Source: Streptomyces sp. NBS 14/10
GTDB taxonomy: Bacteria; Actinomycetota; Actinomycetes; Streptomycetales; Streptomycetaceae
DNA: 64,000 nt
Direction of reading: 5' to 3'
NCBI RefSeq assembly: GCF_002224125.1
Contig: NZ_NCSM01000014.1
Span: 116,779-180,778 of the forward strand
Below, piece by piece: positions 40,696 through 50,552 of the stretch. Each line of letters starts with the position of its first letter. The stretch's first letter is position 1. A model generated the notes under the pieces. That model did no database searches and was not told the origin of the DNA. It saw only the letters and a list, made by a program, of their open reading frames with translations. The translations under genes and the position numbers were made by a program.

Positions 40696-41670
40696 ATGTC
40701 AGAGCGCAATCCCATCCTGATCACCGGAGCCGCCGGCCATATCGGTGGTGTGAGCCGAACGATCGTCGACATGCTGCTTGAACAAGGCCACCCGGTACGC
40801 GCGTTCGTGCGGCAGGACGACGAACGCGCGCAGGCGCTCCGCCAGGCCGGGGCCGAGGTCTTCGTCGGAGACCTGCTCACCATCGCTGATGTGACAGCCG
40901 CGCTGAAGGGCGTCCGGCGCGTCTACTTCAGCATGAGCCTGTCGCCGTACTACACCGACGCCGTCAGCCTGATGGCCGCGGCGGCGCGGGCACAGGGTGA
41001 CATCGAGGTCTTCGTCAACATGTCCGAATTCGAGCAGTCGTTCATGACGTTCGAGAAGATGACCGCGCCGGACGGAGAACGGCGTTCATGGCTCGGCGGA
41101 CTCGTCGCGGACTGGTCGCCGCAGCAGCGCGCCCACTGGGTCGCCGAGCGGCTGCTGGAGTGGTCCGGCCTCCCGACCGTCAACATCCGGGCGGCCATGT
41201 TCGTGGAGAACCCCCTGATGACCTGGCTGGCGCTGGGCCCGCTGAGCAACGGTGAGCTGCGCCTGCCCTTCGGCCACCACCGGCTCGCGCCCATCGCGGG
41301 TTACGACGTGGCGGAGGCGTGCGCGAAGATCCTGGCCGATCCGGCGCCGCACATCTCGAAGTCCTACGAACTCAACGGCCCTGAACTGAAGGACATGCAC
41401 GGCTTCGCGGAGGACTTCGCGGCCGTGCTGGGACGCCAGGTCACCTACGTTCCCGAAGAGGTCGAAACCTGGAACGAGACCTACGTGGACCCTGCCCTGG
41501 CCGAGTTTCCGCACACCGCGGAGCACATGAAGACCCTGACCCGGCTGATCGGCGGCGGCGGGTACCGCGGTGTCACCGACCAGCTCGAAACCCTCCTCGG
41601 GCGTGCGCCGAAGACCGTGCGGTGGGCGCTCGAGAACCATCCGCGCATCCAGAAGCTGGCAGCTGCCTGA
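40696..41670 (+). CDS. NmrA/HSCARG-family NAD(P)-binding protein
   Basis: 324 aa. PILITGAAGHIGGVSRTIVDMLLEQGHPVRAFVRQDDERAQAL is an atypical-SDR Rossmann start with the Arg that favours NADP(H). Later parts (FVNMSEFEQSFMTFEK, PTVNIRAAMFVENPLMTWL, HRLAPIAGYDVAEACAKIL) match NmrA-like quinone-reductase or redox-sensor proteins such as QorB. It lacks the SDR YxxxK pair. ATG 40696 follows AGAGGAATG. No operator of the TetR regulon precedes it. A hairpin terminator follows the gene. Confidence 0.88.
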   Translation: MSERNPILITGAAGHIGGVSRTIVDMLLEQGHPVRAFVRQDDERAQALRQAGAEVFVGDLLTIADVTAALKGVRRVYFSMSLSPYYTDAVSLMAAAARAQGDIEVFVNMSEFEQSFMTFEKMTAPDGERRSWLGGLVADWSPQQRAHWVAERLLEWSGLPTVNIRAAMFVENPLMTWLALGPLSNGELRLPFGHHRLAPIAGYDVAEACAKILADPAPHISKSYELNGPELKDMHGFAEDFAAVLGRQVTYVPEEVETWNETYVDPALAEFPHTAEHMKTLTRLIGGGGYRGVTDQLETLLGRAPKTVRWALENHPRIQKLAAA

Positions 41671-41703
41671 GCCGCCGAGCTGGACCCGGCGCCGCCTACG
41701 CGA

Positions 41704-41737
41704 GAGCCCTGCCGTCCGAAAGGGACCGGCAGGGCTC
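41704..41737. terminator. Bidirectional hairpin terminator
   Basis: GAGCCCTGCCG (41704-41714) pairs with CGGCAGGGCTC (41727-41737) across a 12-nt loop, between the convergent NmrA and DUF397 genes. Confidence 0.75.
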
Positions 41738-41754
41738 GCGTGATCGTACGAGCG

Positions 41755-41970
41755 TCAGAGACCCCGCTCCGACGAGGCGAACCCGACGAAGCCCGCCCAC
41801 GCCTCGCGCGACACCGTGAGGACGGGCCCGGCGGTGGCCTTGGAGTCCCGGACGTGCACAACTGCCATGTCGGCGGCGACCTCTACACACTGACCACCCT
41901 CGGCTCCGCTGTAGCTGCTCTTGAACCAGACGAGGCCAGAGGCGACGGTCGAGGACTCAGTGTTGTTCAT
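41755..41970 (-). CDS. DUF397 protein
   Basis: 71 aa. It has the DUF397 signature LVWFKSSYSGAEGGQCVEVA ... VHVRDSKATAGPVLTVSREAWAGFVGF. In Streptomyces such proteins are partners of DUF5753 helix-turn-helix regulators, an arrangement compared to toxin-antitoxin pairs. ATG 41970 overlaps the upstream regulator's stop by 4 bp. It is intact although its partner is frameshifted. Confidence 0.92.
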   Translation of the reverse strand: MNNTESSTVASGLVWFKSSYSGAEGGQCVEVAADMAVVHVRDSKATAGPVLTVSREAWAGFVGFASSERGL

Positions 41971-42889
41971 AGCTCTCCCAGCAACCCTTCGATGAACTCC
42001 AGTGACTCTCTTGAGGTGAGAGCCTGTGACCGGATAATCCCATAGCGCGCGGCGGCGAGAGTCGTTTGTTCCGGGTCGGTCTGAAGAGCGCTGGTTCCCT
42101 GCGCCTCGGCGTACACGAACTTCCTGCCGTCCTTGCGTGTGACGACCGTGAACGGCCCGTCCACGCCAGCACTCTCCTCACAGTCGAGCCGCATGACCTG
42201 GATCTCGACGTTCCGTTTCTGGCCGATGAGGTGGAGGTGCTCCAGCTGTCCCCGCAGCACGTCCTTTCCGCCGTACCAACGTCGCAACACCGACTCGTCC
42301 ATCACGAAGCTCAGCAGCGGCGCGGGCCAGCGCTCGAAGATGTCCTGTCGCGCCAATCGTGCGGCCACGCGCTGCTCAATGGTCTCCTGGTCCAGGACCG
42401 GACGTCGCATCGCCAGCAGCGCCCTCATGTACTCCTCGGTCTGGAGCAGGCCCTTGACCACGAGGGTGTCGTACGAGAGAAGTTCAATGGCTTCCTTCTC
42501 CAGCGTCGCCATCCCCTGGAAGAACACCGGATACTGAGCCCGCTCCACCTCTTCCTTCCACAGGCACAGCAACCCGTCCGCCTCCAGCACCTCGTCCGCC
42601 CGGTCGATGGTCCGGGGCGACAGAATCCTCCGCCCCTGCTCGAACGCCGCGATGTGGAGGCCGAGTACCCGAGCTGTTTGCCGAACTCCTCGCGCTCCAT
42701 CGCCTTCCGCACGCGCAGCATCTTCATGGTCTGCCCGAACGCCGTGATGACGCCCCGCCCCGCCTTGTCCTCCGGTCGCCGCCCGGCCCCGTCGTCACCC
42801 TCCCAGCCATCCGCAAGGTTGACGACCGCTCCGCCGCCACCGCGCGGAACCGCCCCGGCCTCCGCCGCAGCACCTGTACGCTCCGTCAT
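41967..42889 (-). pseudogene. XRE/DUF5753 (Scr1-type) regulator, single-base frameshift
   Basis: Two frames together make one regulator. The first (from 42889) gives GVITAFGQTMKMLRVRKAMEREEFGKQLGYSAST, the helix-turn-helix. At about 42653 the coding switches to a frame reading IAAFEQGRRILSPRTIDRADEVLEADGLL and on to the DUF5753 domain (ATLEKEAIELLSYDTLVVKGLLQTEEYMRALL ...), ending at 41967. One missing base explains it. Either the gene is dead or the base is a sequencing error; the intact DUF397 partner makes an error worth considering. Confidence 0.8.
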
Positions 42890-43037
42890 CGATCACCGCC
42901 TCCCCGGCCCAACGCCCCCGGCAGGGACGCCGTCACGCCGCGCGCCTCGTACCCGTACACACACCGCGCGCACAACCGGTCCGCGTCGGTGCGTCACCAC
43001 TGGTTAACGCTACGCGACCAGCGGGACCGTGGTCGGC

Positions 43038-43582
43038 ATGACGAGCAATCCCGACAGCCCCGCCCGTACCACCCAACTCACCGCCCCCACCGGACGCTTG
43101 ACCACCACCCCCGCCCCCGCTGACCTCACCTTCGAGATGTGCTTCACCTCCACACCCCGAGGTGTCCGTCTCGCCCGGCTGGCAGCCATCCGGCTGGACG
43201 CATGGGGAATCCCGTACGGCACCGAGCCCCACGACGAGATCGACTTGATCGTCGCCGAGCTGACTTCGAATGCCGTGCGGCACGGTCGCGTCCCCGGCCG
43301 TGACTTCCACCTCCGCCTGCGCGTGACGGCGGCGCACGCGCGCCCGGCCGCCGCCCGGATCGAGGTCACCGACGCCCGCGCCGGGGGTGTGCCGCGACGC
43401 CCTGCCGTCCCGCCTGCTTCGGATGGCCCGGCGCCGAGGAGACCGGCCGCGGCCTGCTCCTCGTATCGCGCCTGGCCACCCGCTGGGACTGGCGCCTACG
43501 GCCCGACGGCTCGGGCAAGACGGTCTGGGCGGACTACGTTCTCCCTGGTTCGCCCATCCCTGGCCCGCCGGGTTTGCGGTGA
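43038..43582 (+). pseudogene. Anti-sigma-type ATP-binding protein, single-base frameshift
   Basis: The start frame (from ATG 43038) gives CFTSTPRGVRLARLAAIRLDAWGI and DEIDLIVAELTSNAVRHGRVPGRDFHLRLRV, the N-box of the SpoIIAB/RsbW-like ATPase fold common in Streptomyces. At about 43430 the frame must shift by one base to read EETGRGLLLVSRLATRWDWRLRPDGSGKTVWADYVLPG and stop at 43582. Uncorrected, the frame runs on into unrelated Arg-rich sequence. These proteins often sit near DUF397/DUF5753 genes. Confidence 0.8.
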
Positions 43583-43639
43583 GTATCGGACAGCGACACG
43601 CCGACGCCATGGCGTGTCGCTGTCCGATACTCACCGCAA
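43574..43639. repeat. Perfect 29-bp inverted repeat with 8-nt loop
   Basis: Arms 43574-43602 and 43611-43639 are exact reverse complements; the loop is GACGCCAT. The left arm contains the true stop of the ATPase pseudogene, and the right arm ends one base before the stop of the opposing pseudogene. It is the longest perfect hairpin in the window and could be a bidirectional terminator or a cruciform site. Confidence 0.8.
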
Positions 43640-43640
43640 C

Positions 43641-43827
43641 TCACTCGGCCAGGGCGTGAGCGGCCATCTCCTCGGCCGGCAGGACGCCGCGTACGTATGC
43701 GTCGGCGTCCTGGTCGGAGGCGGGGTCGGCCGGAGGGGGAGCCCGTGAGGGATTCGGCTGCCTTCCTGCGGGCGACGAGGCGCCTCAGTCTCTCGGGGGC
43801 GCCAGGTGAGATGTGCATCTGACACAT
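43641..43827 (-). pseudogene. Small gene remnant with a frameshift
   Basis: The minus strand reads MCQMHISPGAPERLRRLVARRKAAESLTGSP and, after a one-base shift in a C-rich run, PADPASDQDADAYVRGVLPAEEMAAHALAE and a stop at 43641. The pieces join into a plausible 61-aa protein of unknown function, divergent from an antitoxin-like gene 7 bp away. Alternatively the stretch is not a gene at all. Confidence 0.45.
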
Positions 43828-43834
43828 TTATGGC

Positions 43835-44089
43835 ATGAGTGATCCCGCCGTCGAATCCATGGCCGAGGTCCGCAGTCACCTCGCCGACGTCATTGACAGT
43901 GCCCGGCGCGAGGAGAACCGACGTTCATCACCCGTCGACATCCCTGAGTACCAGCGCCTCCGCCGGATCGCCAAAGACGGCGAAGATGCATGGCTCAGCC
44001 GGCTGGCCGACGAAGCCGAGTCCGAAGGCACGGAAGGGTCTGTCTCGCTCGAAGAGATGGCCGCCCTGTTCCACGCCGATCAGGCCTGA
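43835..44089 (+). pseudogene. Degenerate Phd/YefM-type antitoxin
   Basis: The frame is open for 84 codons, and MAEVRSHLADVIDSARREE and PEYQRLRRIAKDG match Phd/YefM antitoxins. The expected middle (PTxITRRGxPVAAxVPI) is not there: a shifted frame still reads PTFITRR, and about 10 codons after it are deleted, which restores the original frame. So the DNA-binding beta core is broken. No toxin gene follows; 44090-44364 holds nothing recognisable. Confidence 0.6.
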
Positions 44090-44364
44090 CGCCTCCTGTT
44101 CCGCCTCACTGAACTGCGGAAGGCGACGGACTCGGGCGACAGGCAATCGCCGCGATATCTACCGCCAGGTTCCCCTGAGACCCGCCTGACCGCGCGGTCC
44201 ACGCTGCGAAGGGTCGCTCACATCGCCCCGCAGGATTGTGTGCGGTGGGTGTTACCCCAGAAGATCCGCCGCGGCGACGCCCGCGTAATGAGTCGTTTGT
44301 ACGATCACGGACGTACGGCGGTCACAAAGGGCCGAACCAGGTCGAACAGGAGAGAGAGGCGCCC

Positions 44365-47300
44365 GTGGTCGCACCGGACTCGTGGGCCGACGGCACGACG
44401 AAGGTGCGGACGGTCTGCTCGTACTGCGGGGTGGGTTGCGGCATGGTCCTCGATGTCGGCAGGGGGCCGGACGGGCGGCGTACGGTGCTGAAGGCGGCCG
44501 GGGACAAGGAGCATCCGGCGAACTTCGGCCGGCTTTGCACCAAGGGCGCCACCACCGCGGACATGCTGGCGGCCCCGGGGCGGCTGACCACCGCCCTCGT
44601 CCGGCCGGACCGGGGCGAGGAGCCGCGGTCCGCGCCCGTGGCGGACGCCATCGCGGAGACCGCCGAGCGGCTGCGGGCGATCGTCGACGAGCACGGGCAG
44701 GACGCGGTCGCCCTCTATGTCTCCGGGCAGATGGGCCTGGAGGCGCAGTACTTGGCGAACAAGCTGGCCAAGGGGTTCCTCCGGACCAACCAGATCGAGT
44801 CGAACTCCCGGCTGTGCATGGCCAGCGCCGGCACCGGCTACAAGCTGTCGCTGGGCGCGGACGGGCCGCCTGGCTCGTATCAGGACTTCGACAAGGCGGA
44901 TGTCTTCTTCGTCATCGGTGCCAACATGGCCGACTGCCATCCGATCCTCTTCCTGCGCATGATGGATCGGGTGAAAGCGGGGGCCAAGCTGATCGTCGTC
45001 GATCCGCGGCGCACCGCCACCGCGGCCAAGGCCGATCTGTTTCTGCAGATCAAGCCGGGTACGGATCTGGCGCTGCTCAATGGGCTGTTGCATCTGCTGC
45101 ATGCGAACGGCCACACCGACCCCGGGTTCATCGCCGCGCACACCGAGGGCTGGGAGGCGATGCCCGGCTTCCTCGCCGACTATCCGCCCGCCGCCGTCGC
45201 GGAGATCACCGGCATTCCGGAGGACGACATCCGCGAGGCCGCCCGGCTGATCGGCGAGGCGGGGGAGTGGATGAGCTGCTGGACGATGGGGCTGAACCAG
45301 TCCACGCACGGCACCTGGAACACCAACGCGCTGGTCAACCTGCATCTCGCCACGGGCGCGATCTGCCGCCCCGGCAGCGGGCCCTTCTCCCTCACCGGGC
45401 AGCCCAACGCCATGGGCGGCCGGGAGATGGGCTACATGGGCCCGGGGCTCCCCGGCCAGCGGTCCGTACTCGCCGACGCCGACCGTGACTTCGTCGAGGG
45501 GCTGTGGGAGCTGGAGCCGGGCGCGCTGCGCGCCGACGGCGTCGGCAAGGGCACGGTCGAGATGTTCCAGAAGATGGCCGAGGGGGACATCAAGGCGTGC
45601 TGGATCATCTGCACCAACCCGGTCGCCTCCGTCGCCAACCGCAAGACGGTCATCGAGGGCCTGGAGGCCGCCGAGTTCGTCGTCACCCAGGACGTGTTCG
45701 CCGAGACGGAGACGAACGCGTACGCCGATGTTGTCCTGCCCGGCGCGCTGTGGACCGAGGCGGAGGGCGTCCTGGTCAACAGTGAGCGCAACCTCACCCT
45801 CGCCCGCCCGGCCGCCGATCCGCCCGGTGAGGCGATGGCGGACTGGCGGATCATCGCCGCCGTGGCCCGCGCGATGGGCTACGAGAAGGGCTTCGCGTAC
45901 GACAGCGCCGAGGAGGTCTTCGAGGAGATCAAGCGCGCCTGGAACCCGGCGACCGGCTGGGATCTGCGCGGGGTGAGCTACGAGCGGCTGCGCACCACCC
46001 CGGTGCAGTGGCCGGCGGCGACCGCGGACGGGCCCGACCGCAACCCGATCCGGTACGTCGGCGAGGACGGCTCGCTCACCTTCCCCACGGCGAGCGGGCG
46101 CGCCGTATTCCACGCCCGTCCGCACATCCCGACCGCCGAGATGCCCGACGACGACTACCCGTACGTGCTCAACACCGGCCGCCTCCAGCACCAGTGGCAC
46201 ACCCTCACCAAGACGGCCAGGGTGCCCAAGCTGAACAAGCTCAACCCCGGCCCCTTCGTGGAGGTGCATCCGCGGGACGCGGCCCGGCTGGGCATCGCCG
46301 AGGGGGATTCGGTGGAGGTCGCCTCGCGGCGCGGGCGGGCCGTGCTGCCCGCGGTCGTCACCGACCGGGTGCGGCCGGGCTGCTGTTTCGCACCGTTCCA
46401 CTGGAACGACCTGTTCGGGGAGTACCTGAGCGTCAACGCGGTGACCAGCGACGCCGTCGATCCACTGTCGTTCCAGCCCGAGCTCAAGGTGTGCGCGGTG
46501 TCGCTGGCCAAGGTGGCCGCCCCGGTGACGGTGCGGGCCCCGGTCTCGGCTGCGGCGGGTGTTCCGGTCTCGGCTACGGCGTCCATTCCCGGCCCGTTCG
46601 GCCTTGAGCCCGCGCCGCCGCCGGTCCTGGCCGAACACGAACGCCGCTATCTGACCGGCTTCCTGACCGGTATCCCGTCCGGCGCCCCGGGCGTACCGGT
46701 GCTGCCGCCGGACGCCCCGTTCAGCCCGGAGCACGTCCTGTGGGTGAACGGTGTGCTGGCCGGGATGTACTCCAGGACCCAGGCGACGCCTTCCACCGCG
46801 TACGGCCCCGGCGGCTCCGCGCGGCTCTCTCGCCGCCAGGTCGTGATCCTCTGGGCGTCGCAGACCGGGAACGCCGAGGAGTTCGCGAACGCCGCGGCGC
46901 AGCGGCTCACCGCGGACGGCCACCTCGCCTCCCTCCTGCCCATGGAGCAGGCCGACCCCGCCGCGCTGCCGCACGACACCGACCTGCTGCTGATCACGAG
47001 TACCTTCGGCGACGGCGACGCCCCGGACAACGGCGCCGGGTTCTGGGACGCCCTCGCCTCGCCGGACGCCCCTCGCCTGAGGGGTCGGCGGTACGCCGTT
47101 CTGGCCTTCGGTGACTCCTCGTACGACGACTTCTGCGGCCACGGCCGCCGCCTCGACCAGCGGCTGGCGGAGCTGGAGGCGATACGGCTGGCCCCGCGCG
47201 CCGACTGCGAACCGGACTACGAGAACGAGGCCAAGTCCTGGCTCGACCAGGTGATCATCGCGCTGCGGAGCACCGAGCCGCCGGCCCCCGCCCAGGCCCC

Positions 47301-48483
47301 CGACCTGGCCCCCGACCTGGCCCCCGCCGCCACGGTCCCGGCCGCCGCTCCCTGGTCGGGCCGAGCCGCCCCCGTCACCGCGCGCCTGACCGGCAACCGC
47401 CTGCTGAGCCTGCCCGGTGCGGGCAAGGAGGTGCGGCGCTTCACCTTCGACACCCGCGACAGCGACACCCCGCTGCGCTACGAGGCCGGGGACGCCCTGG
47501 CCGTGCACCCGGTCAACTGGCCGGAGCTGGTGGCGGAGTGGCTGGCCGTCACCGGTCTGGACGCGAACGCGACCGTGTCGGTCACCGGCGTCGGAGACCT
47601 GCCCTTCGCCGACGCCCTGCTGCGCCACCTGGACATCACCCGGATCACCCCCGATCTGCTGCGCTTCGCCGCCGACCGCGCCCGCGACCCGCGCGAGCTG
47701 CGGAAGCTGCTGCGCCCGGACAACAAGGGCGGGCTGGCGCAGTGGTCCTGGGGGCGCCAGGCCGTCGACGTGGCCGCCGAATTTCCGCTACGCGCCGGGG
47801 CGCAGGAGTGGGCCGAGGTGCTGGGGCGGCTGCAGCCACGCCTGTACTCCATATCCTCCAGCCCCCTCACCGACCCCCATCTGGTGTCGCTGACGGTCTC
47901 CGTCGTCCGCTACGAGAATCTGCGCGGCCGCCCCCGCCAGGGTGTGTGCTCACCCTTCCTCGCCGACGCCGAGCCCGGCGCCCCGGTGCCGGTCCGCGTC
48001 CAGCCGGCGCCGTACTTCCGCCCGCCCGCCGACCCCGCCACACCGGTGGTGATGGTGGGCCCCGGCACCGGCATAGCGCCCTTCATCGGCTTCCTGGAGG
48101 AGCGCCGGGCTCGCGGCCATCGCGCCCCGAACTGGCTGTTCTTCGGGGAACAGCACAGCGCGACCGACTTCTACTACGAGGAGGAGCTGGCCGCGTTCCT
48201 CGCCGGGGGCACGCTCACCCGCCTGGACACCGCCTTCTCCCGCGATCAGCGCGCCAAACTCTACGTACAGGACCGGATGCGCGAACACGGTCCGCAGCTG
48301 TGGTCCTGGCTGCTGGACGGCGCCCATCTCTATGTGTGCGGCGACGCCTCCCGCATGGCCAAGGACGTCGACCGGGCCCTGCGGGAGATCGCCACCGTCC
48401 ACGGTGGCCTGGACGAGGCCGAGGCGGAGGCGTACGTCAAACAGCTCGCCGCCGATAAGCGCTACGTACGTGATGTGTACTGA
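44365..48483 (+). CDS. Nitrate reductase-CysJ fusion (molybdopterin oxidoreductase + NADPH flavoprotein)
   Basis: 1372 aa. The N-terminal half is a Nas/Nap-type bis-MGD oxidoreductase: [4Fe-4S] ligands Cys18, Cys21, Cys25 (CSYCGVGC) and Cys58, and Cys151 in [18 protein letters not shown], the probable Mo ligand. A molybdopterin dinucleotide-binding domain (about 600-715) is followed by a flavodoxin domain (about 823-970, [19 protein letters not shown]), an FAD domain with RLYSISSSP (about 1159) and an NADPH domain with [12 protein letters not shown] (about 1231). It ends RYVRDVY, like CysJ. So NADPH electrons could pass via FAD, FMN and the cluster to Mo in one chain. Nitrate assimilation is the likely role. 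GTG 44365 has GGAGAGAGAGG. Confidence 0.9.
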   Translation: MVAPDSWADGTTKVRTVCSYCGVGCGMVLDVGRGPDGRRTVLKAAGDKEHPANFGRLCTKGATTADMLAAPGRLTTALVRPDRGEEPRSAPVADAIAETAERLRAIVDEHGQDAVALYVSGQMGLEAQYLANKLAKGFLRTNQIESNSRLCMASAGTGYKLSLGADGPPGSYQDFDKADVFFVIGANMADCHPILFLRMMDRVKAGAKLIVVDPRRTATAAKADLFLQIKPGTDLALLNGLLHLLHANGHTDPGFIAAHTEGWEAMPGFLADYPPAAVAEITGIPEDDIREAARLIGEAGEWMSCWTMGLNQSTHGTWNTNALVNLHLATGAICRPGSGPFSLTGQPNAMGGREMGYMGPGLPGQRSVLADADRDFVEGLWELEPGALRADGVGKGTVEMFQKMAEGDIKACWIICTNPVASVANRKTVIEGLEAAEFVVTQDVFAETETNAYADVVLPGALWTEAEGVLVNSERNLTLARPAADPPGEAMADWRIIAAVARAMGYEKGFAYDSAEEVFEEIKRAWNPATGWDLRGVSYERLRTTPVQWPAATADGPDRNPIRYVGEDGSLTFPTASGRAVFHARPHIPTAEMPDDDYPYVLNTGRLQHQWHTLTKTARVPKLNKLNPGPFVEVHPRDAARLGIAEGDSVEVASRRGRAVLPAVVTDRVRPGCCFAPFHWNDLFGEYLSVNAVTSDAVDPLSFQPELKVCAVSLAKVAAPVTVRAPVSAAAGVPVSATASIPGPFGLEPAPPPVLAEHERRYLTGFLTGIPSGAPGVPVLPPDAPFSPEHVLWVNGVLAGMYSRTQATPSTAYGPGGSARLSRRQVVILWASQTGNAEEFANAAAQRLTADGHLASLLPMEQADPAALPHDTDLLLITSTFGDGDAPDNGAGFWDALASPDAPRLRGRRYAVLAFGDSSYDDFCGHGRRLDQRLAELEAIRLAPRADCEPDYENEAKSWLDQVIIALRSTEPPAPAQAPDLAPDLAPAATVPAAAPWSGRAAPVTARLTGNRLLSLPGAGKEVRRFTFDTRDSDTPLRYEAGDALAVHPVNWPELVAEWLAVTGLDANATVSVTGVGDLPFADALLRHLDITRITPDLLRFAADRARDPRELRKLLRPDNKGGLAQWSWGRQAVDVAAEFPLRAGAQEWAEVLGRLQPRLYSISSSPLTDPHLVSLTVSVVRYENLRGRPRQGVCSPFLADAEPGAPVPVRVQPAPYFRPPADPATPVVMVGPGTGIAPFIGFLEERRARGHRAPNWLFFGEQHSATDFYYEEELAAFLAGGTLTRLDTAFSRDQRAKLYVQDRMREHGPQLWSWLLDGAHLYVCGDASRMAKDVDRALREIATVHGGLDEAEAEAYVKQLAADKRYVRDVY

Positions 48484-48566
48484 CCTCAGGACCTCAGGAC
48501 CTTCACGACCTCAGGACCTTCACGACCTCAGGACCTTCACGACCTCAGGACCTTCAGGACCTCAGG
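48482..48566. repeat. 17-bp tandem repeats, four units plus partial ends
   Basis: GACCTCAGGACCTTCAC is repeated at 48490-48506, 48507-48523, 48524-48540 and 48541-48557 (last base changed), with partial copies on both sides. The array fills the whole gap between the nitrate reductase stop and the modC stop. Each unit contains two ACCT direct repeats, which suggests growth by slippage. Confidence 0.9.
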
Positions 48567-49656
48567 CGGGGTACGCGTGTGTCTGGGCCGCCTTGACCGT
48601 GGCCCACACCGTGGCCCCCGGGCGGAGGTCGAGCTCGGCGGCGGCGATCGTGGTCAGGTCGGCGGCCAGGGGCAGTTCGCCGGTGAGGGCGGCGCGGATC
48701 TGGTCGCCGTGGGTCTCCAGACCGGCGACCTCGCAGCGCCAGAGGTTGCGGGCGCTGGAGCCGGTGGGGCGGTCCCGGTGCAGGGTCACCGCGTTCGGCG
48801 GGAAGGCGACGAAGGCCGGGCCCGTCAGGTCCTCCGTGGTGGTGATCCCGGGGCCGCCGTCGACGCGGACCGTGTGCCCTTCGGCCCGGCCCTTGTAGAG
48901 GTTGAGGCCGACCAGATGGGCGATGTAGTCCGTACGGGGGCGGCGGGCGATGTCGGAGGGCGTGCCCTCCTGGACGACGCGGCCGTCCTCGACGACGACG
49001 AGGTGGTCGGCCAGCACCATGGCGTCCAGCGGATCATGCGTGACGAGTACGGCGACCGCCTCGAAGTCGGCCAGGTGACGGCGGAGCTGGGCCCGGACGT
49101 CGAGGCGGGTACGGGCGTCGAGGGCGGCGAGCGGTTCGTCGAGGAGCAGCATCCGCGGACGGGTGGCCAGGGCGCGGGCGAGGGCGACGCGCTGCGCCTG
49201 GCCGCCGGAGAGCCGGCGGGGCTTGGCCCCGGCGTGGGCGGCCAGGTCCATGCGGTCCAGCCATTCGGCGGCCTGCGCGCGGGCCTGCGCCTTGCTCGCG
49301 CCGTGGCAGCGGGGACCGAACGCCACGTTGTCGAGCGCCGAGAGATGAGGGAAGAGCAGATAGTCCTGGAAGACCACGCCGACCGGGCGGGACTCCGGCG
49401 GCGTACGGTCCAGTACGGCGCCGTCCAGCCGCAGATGGCCGTCCGTGAGCGGTACGAGGCCGGCCAGCGCGCGCAGGGCGGTGGTCTTGCCGGCGCCGTT
49501 GGGCCCCAGGAGCGCGACCACGTCACCGGGCGCGGCCGTCAGCGCCACATCGAGTCGGAAGGACCCGCGCTCGACCACGAGACGGGCATCAAGACCCTGG
49601 GCGGTCGGGGTGGTCGCCTTGTGTGTGGTCTGTGCGGTCTTGGCGGCGTCGGTCAT
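48562..49656 (-). CDS. modC: Molybdate ABC transporter ATP-binding protein
   Basis: 364 aa. Walker A GPNGAGKTT (51-59), Q-loop VVFQDYLLFPHLSALDNVAFG, signature LSGGQAQR and Walker B LLLDEPLAALD give a standard importer ATPase. The C-terminal 90 residues form a Mop/TOBE domain (ARNLWRCEVAGLETHGDQIRAALTGELPLAADLTTIAAAELDLRPGATVWATVKA) that binds molybdate, as in ModC. It starts inside modB (4-bp overlap). It is the last gene of the modABC operon and ends against a tandem-repeat array. Confidence 0.93.
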   Translation of the reverse strand: MTDAAKTAQTTHKATTPTAQGLDARLVVERGSFRLDVALTAAPGDVVALLGPNGAGKTTALRALAGLVPLTDGHLRLDGAVLDRTPPESRPVGVVFQDYLLFPHLSALDNVAFGPRCHGASKAQARAQAAEWLDRMDLAAHAGAKPRRLSGGQAQRVALARALATRPRMLLLDEPLAALDARTRLDVRAQLRRHLADFEAVAVLVTHDPLDAMVLADHLVVVEDGRVVQEGTPSDIARRPRTDYIAHLVGLNLYKGRAEGHTVRVDGGPGITTTEDLTGPAFVAFPPNAVTLHRDRPTGSSARNLWRCEVAGLETHGDQIRAALTGELPLAADLTTIAAAELDLRPGATVWATVKAAQTHAYPA

Positions 49657-50552
49657 GCGGGGGCCATCCAGCGGTCACGCAGCCCCGCCAGCACCGCGAT
49701 CGACACGGCCAGCAGCACCAGGCTCAGGGCGATGGCCGCCTCCGGGTCGTTCTGGAGGGCCAGGTAGACCGCGAGCGGCATCGTCTGCGTACGGCCCGGG
49801 AAGTTGCCCGCGAAGGTGATCGTCGCGCCGAACTCGCCGAGCGCCCGCGCCCAGGCGAGCACGGCTCCCGCCGCGATGCCCGGAGCGATCAGCGGCAGCG
49901 TGACCCGGCGGAAGGCGGTGAAGCGGGAGGCGCCGAGGGTGGTGGCGGCCTCCTCGTAGCGCGGGTCGGCGGCGCGCAGGGTGCCCTCGACGCTGATCAC
50001 CAGGAACGGCATCGCGACGAACGCCTCGGCCACGATGACGCCCGTGGTGGTGAACGGCAGCGTGATCCCGAACCAGGAGTCCAGCCAGCGCCCGACGACC
50101 CCGTTGCGGCCGAGCGCCATCAGCAGGGCCACACCGCCCACGACCGGCGGCAGGACGAGCGGCAGGGTCACCAGGGCGCGTACGAGGCCACGGCCGGGGA
50201 ACTCGACGCGGGCGAGCAGCCAGGCCAGCGGGACCCCGAGGACCAGGCTCACCGCGGTCGCGGCCGTGGCGCAGACCAGGGAGAGCTGGAGGGCCTGCCA
50301 GACCTCGGTGCTGGTCAGCAGGTCGGGGAGGCTGCTCCAGGGGGCCCGGATGAGCAGCGCGACGAGGGGGACCAGCAGGAAGGCCAGGCCGATCAGCGAG
50401 GGCAGCAGGAGGGGCAGCGGTACGCCCCCGCGGACGCGGCCCCCGCCCATGCGGCGGCCCCCGCGGACCAGCGGTACGCCCCGGCGGACGCGGCGGCGCC
50501 GCGGGCCCCTGGTGAGGGCGTCCGCGGCGCCGGTCTTGTCCTGTGGGGTCAC
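49653..50552 (-). CDS. modB: Molybdate ABC transporter permease
   Basis: 299 aa. An Arg-rich N-terminal extension (about 1-45) precedes five or six TM helices. The EAA loop (EEAATTLGASRFTAFRRVTLPLIAPGIAAGAVLAWARALGEFGATITFAG) is typical of ModB/CysT permeases, and GEFGATI is a strong ModB sign. It overlaps modA by 4 bp at its start and modC by 4 bp at its end. Confidence 0.94.
   Translation of the reverse strand: MTPQDKTGAADALTRGPRRRRVRRGVPLVRGGRRMGGGRVRGGVPLPLLLPSLIGLAFLLVPLVALLIRAPWSSLPDLLTSTEVWQALQLSLVCATAATAVSLVLGVPLAWLLARVEFPGRGLVRALVTLPLVLPPVVGGVALLMALGRNGVVGRWLDSWFGITLPFTTTGVIVAEAFVAMPFLVISVEGTLRAADPRYEEAATTLGASRFTAFRRVTLPLIAPGIAAGAVLAWARALGEFGATITFAGNFPGRTQTMPLAVYLALQNDPEAAIALSLVLLAVSIAVLAGLRDRWMAPA

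Noticed and set aside
44305..47628. 1107-codon minus-strand open frame opposite the nitrate reductase
   Set aside because: Antisense shadow; the plus strand carries all cofactor motifs of a known enzyme family.
48482..48566. CRISPR array
   Set aside because: The 17-bp units are contiguous with no spacers, and no cas genes are present.
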